A stretch of DNA of 64,000 bases from Corynebacterium provencense (GTDB lineage: Bacteria; Actinomycetota; Actinomycetes; Mycobacteriales; Mycobacteriaceae): positions 625,226 through 689,225 of the forward strand of contig LT160593.1 of assembly GCA_900049755.1 (NCBI GenBank), read 5' to 3'. A program made the translations under genes and the position numbers. Positions 16,008 to 24,892 of this stretch are shown here, piece after piece; the first letter of the stretch is position 1, and every line of letters starts with the position of its first letter. The notes under the pieces are model-generated. The model ran no database searches, had not been told where the DNA came from, and was given only the letters and a program-made list of their open reading frames with translations.

Positions 16008-17195
16008 CTACCGACCCTCCACGAGCCCCAGCTCGCCGAGATGGGACGTGATCCCGGGTGCCTTCCCGGGGCCGTCGAGCGCCCACTCGGTCGGACTGAC
16101 CCCGGCCTTGCGCATCATCGAGAGAGTGTCCTTCTCCTGGTCGGCCAGCGTCAGTGTGAGGACGACACCCTTCTCGCCGGCGCGGGCCGTCCTGCCTGCC
16201 CTGTGGACGTAAGCCTTGTGCTCGGCCGGAGGATCGATGTGGACGACCAGGTCCACTCCCTTGATGTCGATGCCCCGGGCGGCGATGTCGGTGGCGACCA
16301 GGACGGTGGCCGTGCCGTCGGTGAACTCACGGACGGCGCGGGTGCGCGCGCCCTGGCTCTTGTCACCGTGGAGTCCCACTGCCGGCGTCCCGTCCCGGAC
16401 AAGCTTCTTGACCTGACGGTCGACGGTGTGTTTGGTCCGCATGAACATGATCGTCTTCGTGGACGCCCGTCCGAGCTCCAGGACCACTTCGTTGCGCGCG
16501 GGCTTGTCCCGCACCACGCCGAGGTAGTGCTCCATGGAGTCGACCTTCGCGGCGACCTCTCCTGTGGAGTGGGTGACGGGATCGTTCATGTACCGCTCGA
16601 TGAGCACCTTGATGTCACCGTCGAGGGTGGCTGAGAAGAACAGGTGCTGGGCGTCCTGCGGCATACGGTCGATCAGTCTCCTGACCTGGGGGAGGAACCC
16701 CATGTCGGCCATCTGGTCGGCCTCATCCAGGGCGACGATCCGGACGTCACCGAAGTCGAGGGCCTTCTGGCCGATGAGATCCTCGGCCCGGCCGGGGGTC
16801 GCCACGAGAATATCGACGGGGCGGGCCAGGGCCGTGAAGTTGCGTTTGATGTTCACCCCTCCGACGACCTCGATCACCCTCTGGCCCACGGACTCTGCCA
16901 GGGGACGCAGACGCTCTGCGACCTGCTGGGCGAGCTCACGGGTCGGGACCAGTACCACGGCACGCGGGTGTCCGGGCCGGGAGGACCCCCCGACGAGACG
17001 CGTGACCACAGGCAGACCGAAAGTGAAGGTCTTGCCGGAACCGGTGGGCCCACGGCCCAGGACGTCCCGTCCCGCCAGTCCGTCGGGGATTGCCGCAGCC
17101 TGGATCGGGAAAGGATGGACGAGCCCCTGTGCCCCCAGTTCCCTGACGACGGGTTCGGGGAGAGCCATGTCAGCGAAACGGACCGAGGTGTCCAC
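16008..17195 (-). CDS. DEAD-box RNA helicase, core (N-terminal extension frameshifted)
   Basis: A complete DEAD-box helicase core of 395 residues. It has FADMALPEPV with the Q-motif PIQAAAIP, Walker A GPTGSGKT (Lys55), PTRELAQQV, the LDEADQMADMG box, SAT in FFSATL, and the C-terminal ATDIAARGIDI and HRAGRTARAG. It probably remodels RNA, such as structured mRNA or rRNA precursors. The GTG used has no ribosome-binding site, and the helicase frame stays open upstream only to a TAG at 17309. A coding-like Arg/Ser/Gly-rich frame that begins directly after the gnd stop ends in the wrong phase here. I therefore think the true protein is longer and the gene is frameshifted near 17301-17320. Confidence 0.85.
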   Translation of the reverse strand: MDTSVRFADMALPEPVVRELGAQGLVHPFPIQAAAIPDGLAGRDVLGRGPTGSGKTFTFGLPVVTRLVGGSSRPGHPRAVVLVPTRELAQQVAERLRPLAESVGQRVIEVVGGVNIKRNFTALARPVDILVATPGRAEDLIGQKALDFGDVRIVALDEADQMADMGFLPQVRRLIDRMPQDAQHLFFSATLDGDIKVLIERYMNDPVTHSTGEVAAKVDSMEHYLGVVRDKPARNEVVLELGRASTKTIMFMRTKHTVDRQVKKLVRDGTPAVGLHGDKSQGARTRAVREFTDGTATVLVATDIAARGIDIKGVDLVVHIDPPAEHKAYVHRAGRTARAGEKGVVLTLTLADQEKDTLSMMRKAGVSPTEWALDGPGKAPGITSHLGELGLVEGR

Positions 17196-17629
17196 CCCGG
17201 AGGCGGGGGAGGAAGGCAGGTTGAGGGGGGAGGACGCCGTGGTCCGGGCGCTGGCGCGGGGAGTCGTGGCCCGGGGGGTTGCCCGGGGCGTCTCGCGTGC
17301 CGTCTCCTATACAACTCTAGGCCGCCTGAGCTTCGGGACCTGCGTCCTGCGCCGTCGCGTACCGGCCTGCCCTGAAGGTCGACCTTGTCCGGGCGCCTGT
17401 CACGCCCGGGGCGTCGCCCGGCGTGACCGCCCTGACCTGTGGTGCCGGACTGTCCGGTCGGGGAGTCCTGTCGGGAACCCTGACCTGCCCGGGATGAGTT
17501 GCCGCCCTGGCTACGGGTACGTCTGTCACCGGAGTCGGAACCGGCACCGCTGCCGGTGGCGCGGCTTCCCCTGACCACTCGGCGACGCCGGTGGCTGGAG
17601 GAGGAACGTCTGTCGGAGGAGGATTCCAC
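17196..17629 (-). other. Probable N-terminal extension of the DEAD-box helicase, interrupted by a frameshift
   Basis: A GTG immediately after the gnd stop (TAAGTG), with GAGG about ten bases upstream, opens a frame rich in Arg, Ser, Gly and Gln (SSHRRRRVVRG, GDRRTRSQGGNSSRAGQG). Its third codon positions are strongly G/C, like the neighbouring genes. At about 17300 it falls out of phase with the helicase frame, which is itself coding-like from 17309 onward (ETPRATPRATTPRA). Basic low-complexity tails are common on bacterial DEAD-box proteins. Removing 20 bases (17301-17320), or adding one, would join the two. Confidence 0.55.
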
Positions 17630-19078
17630 TTACGCTTCAACCTCGCTACGGTCGCCGGACCACAGGGTGTGGAACTGCCCGGCGCGGTCGGTGCGGCGGT
17701 AGGTGTGGGCTCCGAAGAAGTCCCGCTGGCCCTGGATCAGTGCGGCGGGCAGACGCTCGGCACGCAGCGAATCATAGTAGGACAGGGACGAGGCGAACAC
17801 GGGCACCGGAAGTCCGAGCCGGGTGGCCACGACAATGACGCGTCGCCACGAGTCCACGAGCCCCGAGACCTCGCCCTTGAAGTAGGGGTCGAGGAGCAGG
17901 GAACGGACATCGGGATCGGCGTTGTATGCGTCGACGATCCTGTTGAGGAACTTGGCCCGGATGATGCATCCACCGCGCCAGATGGTGGCGAGATCGCGGG
18001 GATCGACGTTCCAGTTGTGTTCGTCGGATCCGGCACGGATCTCGTCGAACCCCTGGGCGTAGGCCACCAGTTTCGAGGCGTAGAGGGCCCGGCGGACATC
18101 TTCGACGAAATCGTCCCTGGACACGCCGAGCTCGGCGAGGGTGCTCAACTGACCCGACGGCAGGTTGCCGGTCGTGGCCTCACGCTGGTCACGGGCACCG
18201 GAGAGGGCACGTGCGAAGACCGCCTCACCGATTCCGGTGGTGGGGATGCCGAGATCGAGGGCGGCCTTGACCGTCCACCGTCCGGTACCCTTCTGGCCGG
18301 CGGAGTCGACGATGACGTCGATGAGCGGCTTCCCGGTCACGGCGTCCACCTGGGAGAGGACCTCCGCGGTGATCTCGATGAGGTAGGAGTCGAGGTCACC
18401 GGCGTTCCAGGTGCGGAAGATCGCTGCAATCTCGGCGGGTTCGATACCTGCGGCGTAGCGGAGCAGGTGGTAGGCCTCACCGATGACCTGCATGTCGGCG
18501 TACTCGATACCGTTGTGGACCATCTTCACGAAATGGCCCGCACCGTCCGGACCGATGTGGGTGCAGCAGGGGGTCCCGTCGACCTTGGCGGAGATGTCCT
18601 CCAGCAGCGGGCCGAGGGAACGGTAGGATTCCTCGGGGCCACCGGGCATGATGGCGGGTCCGTTGAGAGCACCCTCCTCCCCGCCGGAGATACCTGCGCC
18701 GACGAAGTGGAGGTTGCGTGCGGCCATCTCCGCCTCGCGCCGGATGGTGTCCGTGTACAGGGCGTTACCGCCGTCGATGATGATGTCGCCGGGCTCCATG
18801 GCGTCGGCGAACTGGTTGATCACAGCGTCCGTGGCGGCACCCGCCTGCACCATGATCAGGGCGCGGCGGGGACGCTCCAGGGAGGCGACGAACTCCTCGA
18901 CCGTCGCCGCGGGAAGGAAGGAACCGGTGGACCCGAACTCGGCCATGAAGGCGTCCGTCTTTGCGGTGGTGCGGTTGTAGACGGCGACGGTGTACCCGTG
19001 GTTGGCGAAGTTCCGGGCGATGTTCGAGCCCATCACTGCCAGGCCCACGACACCGATCTGTGCGGAGGAAACTGTCAT
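17630..19078 (-). CDS. gnd: 6-phosphogluconate dehydrogenase, decarboxylating
   Basis: A 482-residue full-length Gnd. It oxidises 6-phosphogluconate to ribulose 5-phosphate and CO2 with NADP+, the second NADPH-forming step of the pentose phosphate pathway. The N-terminal Rossmann fold has GLAVMGSNIARN and YNRTTAKTDAF. The substrate loop GGNALYTDT, GISGGEEGALNGPAIMPGG and the catalytic GPDGAGHFVKMVHNGIEY block are intact, and the C-terminal half carries GTGRWTV and WRGGCIIRAKFL. It heads a minus-strand operon followed directly by the DEAD-box helicase. The thioesterase gene is divergent, as in C. glutamicum. Confidence 0.97.
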   Translation of the reverse strand: MTVSSAQIGVVGLAVMGSNIARNFANHGYTVAVYNRTTAKTDAFMAEFGSTGSFLPAATVEEFVASLERPRRALIMVQAGAATDAVINQFADAMEPGDIIIDGGNALYTDTIRREAEMAARNLHFVGAGISGGEEGALNGPAIMPGGPEESYRSLGPLLEDISAKVDGTPCCTHIGPDGAGHFVKMVHNGIEYADMQVIGEAYHLLRYAAGIEPAEIAAIFRTWNAGDLDSYLIEITAEVLSQVDAVTGKPLIDVIVDSAGQKGTGRWTVKAALDLGIPTTGIGEAVFARALSGARDQREATTGNLPSGQLSTLAELGVSRDDFVEDVRRALYASKLVAYAQGFDEIRAGSDEHNWNVDPRDLATIWRGGCIIRAKFLNRIVDAYNADPDVRSLLLDPYFKGEVSGLVDSWRRVIVVATRLGLPVPVFASSLSYYDSLRAERLPAALIQGQRDFFGAHTYRRTDRAGQFHTLWSGDRSEVEA

Positions 19079-19297
19079 GGTGACCCATAGTAGCGCCCGC
19101 ACCCGCGAACCCGCCCGCCACGGCGCCGGGGTGTCTAGACTCACCAGGGACTGCACCGTCGACCATCCGCAGTCACCGGCAGTCACCGGCGCTGCACGGT
19201 GCATGAAGGACGGTGCACAGGTCAGCCGGCGAGGTTTCCGGCGGCGACAGGCAGACCGCGACAGACAGATGGCCAGAGGAGCAGGGAGTAGTCGACC

Positions 19298-19867
19298 ATG
19301 ACAGGATTCAACGGGGACGCCGCACAGCCGGGACAGACCGGGCAGGCACAGGGCGCCACAGTGCAGGACGCCGCAGTGCAGGACGGTACGAAGGACGCCC
19401 TGACCAGAATGACCGGACTGCTGGCGAAGGTGAAGTCCGGTGGGCTCACGGAGGCGGAGACCGCCGAGCTGGCCGTGATTCTCGGTGGCAGGGTCGGGGG
19501 ACTGGACTCCACCCTCGGCGTCCGCTACATCTCCTTCCTGCCGGAGATGGTGCTCGAGCTCACGGTCACCCGGGACCACGTCCAGCCCTGGGGGATCACC
19601 AACGGAGGGGTCTACGCCAGTCTCGGGGAATCAGCGGGGTCTTTCGCCGGATTCATCGCTGCGGGGGGACACTCCTCCGTCATGGGTGTGACCAACTCCA
19701 CGAATTTCCTGCGGCCCTCTGTCCCCGGAGACGTCATCCGTTCGACCGCGCACGCGGTGCACACCGGCCGGACGAGCCAGTTGTGGAGGATCGACCATGT
19801 CAACGCCACGAGCGGGAAACTGCTGGCGACCACGGAGCTGCGGACTGTCGTCGCACCGCGCAGGTGA
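19298..19867 (+). CDS. PaaI-type hot-dog thioesterase
   Basis: A 189-residue single hot-dog-fold protein. The N-terminal ~30 residues are Gln/Gly/Ala-rich with a short internal duplication (ATVQD, AAVQD). The conserved core is GITNGGVYASLGESAGSFAGF (helix with the catalytic acid) and GVTNSTNFLRPSVPGDVIRSTAHAVHTGR, which matches acyl-CoA thioesterases of the PaaI/MenI group. GGAGTAG lies upstream of the ATG. It is divergent from gnd; this pairing is conserved in corynebacteria but the substrate is not known. MenI-like hydrolysis of an aromatic acyl-CoA is one possibility. Confidence 0.88.
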   Translation: MTGFNGDAAQPGQTGQAQGATVQDAAVQDGTKDALTRMTGLLAKVKSGGLTEAETAELAVILGGRVGGLDSTLGVRYISFLPEMVLELTVTRDHVQPWGITNGGVYASLGESAGSFAGFIAAGGHSSVMGVTNSTNFLRPSVPGDVIRSTAHAVHTGRTSQLWRIDHVNATSGKLLATTELRTVVAPRR

Positions 19868-19970
19868 GACCGGGTGGTGGGAGAACACCGAGCCCGGGTG
19901 AGTCAGATGCGGGGGTGAACCGTGTCCGGGGGTGGCTGACAGCCCCCCGGGGGGGGGACTGCTGCGACGT

Positions 19971-21572
19971 TCAGTGTCGGCGGGAAGCCTGGTCGAAGAA
20001 CTCCAGTTCCCACCTGGAGGCGTCGAGGTAGGCGACGGCAGCCTCGGCCCGCGCTGCGGGACCGGCGTCCTCGAACGCCTTCTCCACCAGTGCCACAGCC
20101 TGTCGGACGCTGTCGGTGAAGTCGCTGCCGGAGTAGGTCTCCAGCCATGCCGAATAAGGGTTGTCCGCAGGTGAGTTGGCCGCGAGTTCCAGCCCGACCT
20201 CGGCGTACAACCAGTAGCAGGGCAGCACTGCGGCGGCGCCGACGACATGGTCACGGGTCCTGACACACCGCATGAGATGCGAGGTGTACGCCCCGGTCAC
20301 GGGAGAGGGCAGGGCGGGGGCGCTGTCCCCGTTCCAGTTGCGGTGCAGTTCGGCCTCTTCCTCGAGACACTCCGCCGCGCCCTTCACCCAGAACAGTGCG
20401 GACTCCTGGTCCGGGGCGGACGCCGCCAATGAAGCCAGGGCGGGGGAGTACAGGGACAGGTAGACGGCGTCCTGCGCCAGGTAGAAGGAGAAGTCGTCCC
20501 GGTCCAGCGTCCCGCTGCCGAGATCGGTGATGAAGGGAAGGTCCGTGACGGACCTGTGGATGTGCGCCGACGCGTCCCACAGGGCCGCCGTCCACGGACC
20601 TGCAGCCGGAATACGCGGGGGTTTCCGGGTGGTGCCTGCACCGTCGAACTGGCCGGACAACAGATCCCCGGGCTTTTCCAGGGCTGCCGGCATATCCGGG
20701 ACATGGTGCCAGGGGGTGGTGTCTGCGGCGGCGGCGAGCCGGCGCGACCGGTGGGTGTGGTCGACAGGGCCGTTTCCGGTGCCGACATGCAGGTCGTCGG
20801 CGTAGCGGATCGCCTCGGTCAGCCACCGGGTCGCCCAGGACAGTGCGGCTGCCACGGACTCTCCGGCGGCGAGGCGGGTGGTCAGGGCGGAGGACAGGGA
20901 ACATCCGGTGCCGTGGGTGTTGTGGGTGGCGATGCGTGCCACCGGGACAGTGTGGACTTCACCGTCAGGGAAGACGACGGCGTTGTCCGCTCCACCGCCT
21001 GTCAGATGTCCGCCCTTGACTATCACGGTGGTACCGAGTTCAGCGGCGAGGTGGCGTCCCTGGTCCACGGCCTCCGGAAGCGTCGTGGCCTGCCCGGTCC
21101 CTGACAGCACCGCGAGCTCGGCGAGATTCGGTGTGATCACGTCCGCGAGGCGGCACAGTCCGACAAGAGCCTTCTCCCCGTCCGGGGTGAGCAGACGGTC
21201 ACCACTGGTGGCCACCATCACAGGATCGACGACGAGCACCGGGACGGGGTGGGCACGCAGGTAGTCGGTGACCGTACGGGTGATCTCCGCGGTGCCGAGC
21301 ATCCCCACCTTCACCGCGTCCACACGGACGTCGTCGAAGACGGCGTCCAGCTGGTCGGTGAGGAAGCCGGTGTCGGGGGTGTGGATGCTGCGTACCCCGT
21401 GGGTGTTCTGCGCCACCAGGGCGGTGACCACCGTCATCGCGAAGCCACCCGCTTCGCAGATGGCCTTGATGTCCGCCTGTACACCCGCACCGCCGGTGGG
21501 GTCGGTGCCTGCGACAGACAGGACCCTGGGGACGGAACCCTGCAGGGGGAGGACCGGGCGTGAAGATGTCAT
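19971..21572 (-). CDS. thiD: ThiD-TenA fusion (HMP-phosphate kinase / aminopyrimidine aminohydrolase-like)
   Basis: A 533-residue two-domain thiamine enzyme. Residues ~15-270 are ThiD, which phosphorylates hydroxymethylpyrimidine twice: SVAGTDPTGGAGVQADIKA, VKVGMLGTAEI, DPVMVATSGDRLL, VIVKGGHL and the anion-hole NTHGTGCSLSSALT are all present. Residues ~310-533 are TenA-like (FSFYLAQDAVYL, LPCYWLYAEVG, YSAWLETYSG, FEDAG...WELEFFDQA). The usual catalytic TenA Cys is present in the LPCYWLY segment. The gene lies behind a TPP riboswitch, so it is shut down by thiamine pyrophosphate. AAGGGA is the ribosome-binding site. It neighbours ndh, as thiD does in C. glutamicum. Confidence 0.93.
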   Translation of the reverse strand: MTSSRPVLPLQGSVPRVLSVAGTDPTGGAGVQADIKAICEAGGFAMTVVTALVAQNTHGVRSIHTPDTGFLTDQLDAVFDDVRVDAVKVGMLGTAEITRTVTDYLRAHPVPVLVVDPVMVATSGDRLLTPDGEKALVGLCRLADVITPNLAELAVLSGTGQATTLPEAVDQGRHLAAELGTTVIVKGGHLTGGGADNAVVFPDGEVHTVPVARIATHNTHGTGCSLSSALTTRLAAGESVAAALSWATRWLTEAIRYADDLHVGTGNGPVDHTHRSRRLAAAADTTPWHHVPDMPAALEKPGDLLSGQFDGAGTTRKPPRIPAAGPWTAALWDASAHIHRSVTDLPFITDLGSGTLDRDDFSFYLAQDAVYLSLYSPALASLAASAPDQESALFWVKGAAECLEEEAELHRNWNGDSAPALPSPVTGAYTSHLMRCVRTRDHVVGAAAVLPCYWLYAEVGLELAANSPADNPYSAWLETYSGSDFTDSVRQAVALVEKAFEDAGPAARAEAAVAYLDASRWELEFFDQASRRH

Positions 21573-21576
21573 CTGA

Positions 21577-21655
21577 CATTCCCTTCGCTAGTACGAACTA
21601 GAGCAGGTTCGACGGGTGTGATCTCAGCGTCATGGGCGACGCACCCCGTGTCACG
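21577..21655 (-). promoter_or_regulatory. TPP riboswitch (THI element)
   Basis: Read on the minus strand, the leader of thiD-tenA has the conserved blocks in order: ACACGGGGTGC, GCTGAGATCACACCC, GAACCTG and a closing AAGGGAATGTC. This is the thi-box aptamer. Its 3' end contains the AAGGGA ribosome-binding site of the gene, so ligand binding would hide the start and block translation. Confidence 0.92.
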
Positions 21656-21753
21656 GTGGACCATCCTACCCTGCAGGGCCTCCACCGGCGGCGGACACTC
21701 ACGCCGTCCGGACCGGCTCCCCCCACCGGACGGTCGCGTTCCCGGCACGGCAG

Positions 21754-21796
21754 AAAAACCGGTGCCGTGGTCGTCGGGGGACGACCACGGCACCGG
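21754..21796 (-). terminator. Intrinsic terminator of ndh
   Basis: A perfect 17-bp stem (arms 21759-21775 and 21780-21796) encloses a 4-base loop. On the minus strand it is followed directly by TTTTT (21754-21758). It lies 41 bases beyond the ndh stop and would end that transcript before the riboswitch. Confidence 0.93.
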
Positions 21797-21836
21797 GGCA
21801 GCTCAGACGGTCACGGGCACCGCCGGGCAGGGAATG

Positions 21837-23264
21837 TCAGTCGGTGGTGGGCCGGATGTCGCGGCCCTCCCCGACCTTGAGGTTGTCGCGGACCATGACG
21901 GAACGGATACCCTGCTCGTCCTCGAGTTCGCGCAGCCGACGCAGGATGTTGCGGCCGTGAAGCTGCTGGCGGGTCGCCACCAGGTTCCACCGGTTGGGCG
22001 ACAGCGAGTTCAGCCCCCAGCTGTAGGCGGCGACGAAACGGTTACGGAAACCGACCAGGAACATCATGTGGACGGCGAGCCACATGAGCCAGCCCGGGAA
22101 GCCGGTGATCTCCCGGTCACCGATCTTCACCACGGCGTAGAACCGCGAGACGATGGCCATGGTGCCCTTGTCGTGGTAGCTGAACGCGGGACGGGAGGTG
22201 CGGCCTTCCTCGACCTCACCGCGGATGACGTCAGCGACGAACTGGCCACCCTGGATGGCGACCTGGGCCAGACCGGGCAGACGGTCGTGGCTCATCATGT
22301 CACCGACGACGAAGATCTCCTTGTGACCTTCGATGGAGAGGTCGTCACCGACGGGGACGCGGCCTGCACGGTCGGCGTCCACCCCGTCGATCTGCTCGGT
22401 GACCATCCTGCCCAGCGGGCTGGCGGCGACACCTGCGGACCAGATCTTGCAGTAGGAGCCGACAGTGGTCTCCTTCTCGGTCTTCATGCTCTTCCACGTC
22501 ACGCCCTCGGCGTCGACGTTGGTGACCAGGGAGTCGGTGACGACCTCGACACCGAGCTTCTCCAGCTTCTTCTGGGCCTTCTTGCCGAGATTCTTGCCGA
22601 AGGGGGGCAGAACCTGGGGCGAACCGTCGACGAGGAGGATACGTGCAGAGTCGGTGTCGATGTCCCGGAACTCGTTGCGGAGGGTCCGGTGGGCCATTTC
22701 CGCGACCTGGCCGGCGAGCTCCACGCCGGTCGGACCGGCGCCGACGATGACGAAGGTCAGCAGGCGACGCTTCTCCTCGGGATCGGTGGTGATCTCCGCG
22801 CGCTCGAAGGCGCCGGTGATCCGCGCCCGGATCTCGAGTGCGTCGTCGATGCTCTTCATGCCCGGGGCGAACTCCGCGAAGTGGTCGTTGCCGAAGTAGG
22901 ACTGTCCGGCACCGGCGGCGAGGATGAGCGAATCGTACTGGAGGACGACCTCACGGCCGCCCAGGTCACCGGTGACGGTCCGTGCGTCGACGTCGATCTC
23001 ACGGACCTCGGCCTTGACGACCCGGGTGTTCTTCTGCTTCCGCAGGATCTGGCGGATGGTCGGGGCGATCTCACCCGAGGACAGCACGCCGGTGGCCACC
23101 TGGTAGAGCAGCGGCTGGAAAAGGTGGTGGTTGGTGCGGTCGATGATGGTCACGTCGACATCGGCGTCCGCGAGCCTCTTGGCGGCGAACAGTCCGCCGA
23201 AACCGGCTCCGACGATGACGACGTGGTGGCGACCGCCGGCGGGGCGGGTCGGGGTGGATGCCAT
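21837..23264 (-). CDS. ndh: Type II NADH dehydrogenase
   Basis: A 475-residue single-subunit, non-proton-pumping NADH:menaquinone oxidoreductase on the inner face of the membrane. The FAD site is VVIVGAGFGGLFAAKRL and the NADH site is FVIVGAGPTGVELAGQ. VFVVGD-type IFVVGDMMSHD and GLAQVAIQGG complete the flavin domain. A C-terminal hydrophobic/amphipathic segment (GWLMWLAVHMMFLVGF) anchors it to the membrane. Corynebacteria lack complex I, so this would be the main NADH entry point. GAGGAGA supports the start, which is chosen over a longer frame with no ribosome-binding site. A strong terminator follows. Confidence 0.96.
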   Translation of the reverse strand: MASTPTRPAGGRHHVVIVGAGFGGLFAAKRLADADVDVTIIDRTNHHLFQPLLYQVATGVLSSGEIAPTIRQILRKQKNTRVVKAEVREIDVDARTVTGDLGGREVVLQYDSLILAAGAGQSYFGNDHFAEFAPGMKSIDDALEIRARITGAFERAEITTDPEEKRRLLTFVIVGAGPTGVELAGQVAEMAHRTLRNEFRDIDTDSARILLVDGSPQVLPPFGKNLGKKAQKKLEKLGVEVVTDSLVTNVDAEGVTWKSMKTEKETTVGSYCKIWSAGVAASPLGRMVTEQIDGVDADRAGRVPVGDDLSIEGHKEIFVVGDMMSHDRLPGLAQVAIQGGQFVADVIRGEVEEGRTSRPAFSYHDKGTMAIVSRFYAVVKIGDREITGFPGWLMWLAVHMMFLVGFRNRFVAAYSWGLNSLSPNRWNLVATRQQLHGRNILRRLRELEDEQGIRSVMVRDNLKVGEGRDIRPTTD

Positions 23265-23608
23265 GGAATCAGTCTCCTCGCTTTTCGGGGACGGTGACCG
23301 CGCCGGTGTGGGGTGCGGCCGGACGTCCCCGGAATTCTTGGTCGGTTGCACACCTTGTCCGGGCGGTCCGATGACGCGGTACACGTCCCCTGCCGGCCGG
23401 TCTGACGGCAACCTCGGTTGTTATGCGACTAGTGTAGTGGTTTGTTCTGAGGTGTTCAGGGCGTGGGTACGTCTCCGGAGCCGGCCACGTCCGCTGATGT
23501 CCGTTTGGTGCCTCCCGCCCTGTCAAGGGGTGGGGGAAACCACCCCTGTTGTGCGAGAGATCACCCCGTCAGTGCCCCCGGTGGTGCCGACACTGAAAGG
23601 AGTTGCCG
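23265..23608. promoter_or_regulatory. Divergent promoter region of ndh and the methyltransferase gene
   Basis: This 344-base gap holds no convincing gene. On the minus strand TGAACA and TACACT lie 16 bases apart around 23425-23455 and could be the -35 and -10 of ndh, leaving a long leader. On the plus strand AAAGGAG (23596-23602) serves the methyltransferase gene. No clear operator is visible. Confidence 0.35.
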
Positions 23609-24880
23609 GTGTCCGAGGGTTTCATCGACCCCGAGCGGTGGCCGGATCTCGTGCGCCGGCCGGAGGCACCGTTGCTCGGCTCACGGGCCGCCCGTATCAG
23701 GGAACATCTCGAAGAGCTCACCCGTGAACACGGTGTGTCCCTGGCCGGCGACGGGCACCCCAGGTTCCTCGTACATGACGGGCTCGTGCTCGACCGGATG
23801 GTCGCCGACGGGTGGCTCGGACTGGCTGAGGGGTACATGGCGGAGGAATGGGACGCCGAACCACTCCCCGAGGTACTGCAGGTACTGATGTCACGCCCTC
23901 TCGAAACCGGTCTGGGGGGTTTCCTGTCACGCAGGAGCAGACGTGACTTCGGGCACGTCGTCAACGGTGAGATCCCGGACGCCCTCGTCGAGCTCTACGC
24001 GGGCGGCACCCGGGCGACGGGGTCGGCGCTGTTCGCCTCCGGCACCAGGACCTCCGCGACACGGCTGGTCTCCCAGCACGGCAGGCAGACCCCGGTGGTG
24101 GTGACCTGGATGGACGCCCCCGAGGAGGTGGACCGCGCAGACCTCGATCCGGCCCAGGTCAACCGGATCAACCTGATGCTGGACATCGCCCGGGTAGGGG
24201 CCGGGGACCGGGTTCTCGAGCTCCCCGGCAGCGGGGGCGCCCTGCCGGTGCTGGCAGCCCGGCGCGGAGCCAGTGCCGACGTGCTGACCTCGGACGCCGA
24301 CCATGCCGAAGTCGTCAGGTCACGTGCCCACGCCGCGGGAGTCGGCGGTGCCGTGCGTGTGGAGACGGTGAGGGGGACGGTGCCGTCTCCGCGGCAGTGG
24401 TCGGGCAGCTATGACGCCGTGTTCAGCGTGGAACGGATGGAGACCCTGGGGGACAGGGGGTCAGAGGCTTTCCTCGCCGCCGTGCACCGGATGCTCACGC
24501 CGCAGGGCACGGCGGTGGTCCAGTCGTTGACGACCGCGGCGGACCAGGTGATTCCCGGAGACGTCGTGGACAGGAGCCTCGACGTGATGAGGGCCTACGT
24601 GTGGCCGGCGCTGCAGTATCCCCGGGTGGAGCGGGTCATTGAGCAGGCCAACCGTGTCGGCCTGGAGCTGGTGCGGGAGATCCATCTCGGCTCCCATGCG
24701 GCGCTGACCCTGGGACTGTGGCGGGAGGCTTTCGCTTCGCGGGAGCGTCAGGCTGCCGCGGCCGGGTTCGATCCGGTCTACCGGCGGCTGTGGAACTACC
24801 AGCTGGCCCTTCACGAGGCTCTGATCGGTTCCGGTGCCCTGGACTGTGTCCAGTACGTTCTGCGCCGCGCCGGGGCGTGA
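23609..24880 (+). CDS. Cyclopropane-fatty-acid-synthase-like methyltransferase, divergent
   Basis: A 423-residue protein with the overall layout of CFA/mycolic-acid methyltransferases. A mixed N-terminal domain (FLVHDGLVLDRMVADGWLGLAEGYMAEEWD) precedes a SAM fold (VGAGDRVLEL...). The glycine-rich SAM loop is altered to LPGSGGALP, and the Cys-bearing motif expected near residue 170 reads VVVTWMDAP with no Cys. It may therefore have lost cyclopropanation activity or act on another substrate. Later segments (FSVERMETLGDRG, YVWPALQYP, REIHLGSHAALTLGLW, YRRLWNYQLALHEA) still follow the family. The GTG is set by AAAGGAG six bases upstream. It ends 12 bases from the convergent DedA gene. Confidence 0.82.
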   Translation: MSEGFIDPERWPDLVRRPEAPLLGSRAARIREHLEELTREHGVSLAGDGHPRFLVHDGLVLDRMVADGWLGLAEGYMAEEWDAEPLPEVLQVLMSRPLETGLGGFLSRRSRRDFGHVVNGEIPDALVELYAGGTRATGSALFASGTRTSATRLVSQHGRQTPVVVTWMDAPEEVDRADLDPAQVNRINLMLDIARVGAGDRVLELPGSGGALPVLAARRGASADVLTSDADHAEVVRSRAHAAGVGGAVRVETVRGTVPSPRQWSGSYDAVFSVERMETLGDRGSEAFLAAVHRMLTPQGTAVVQSLTTAADQVIPGDVVDRSLDVMRAYVWPALQYPRVERVIEQANRVGLELVREIHLGSHAALTLGLWREAFASRERQAAAAGFDPVYRRLWNYQLALHEALIGSGALDCVQYVLRRAGA

Positions 24881-24892
24881 CATGACAGAGGG

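Noticed and set aside
14595-16634. 679-codon open frame on the plus strand
   Set aside because: It is antisense to two clear CBS-domain genes and the helicase, a typical high-GC shadow frame with no domain.
16874-17195. Continuation of the Arg-rich frame through the helicase N-terminus
   Set aside because: Past about 17300 it is out of phase with the obvious helicase core and becomes Pro-rich shadow sequence.
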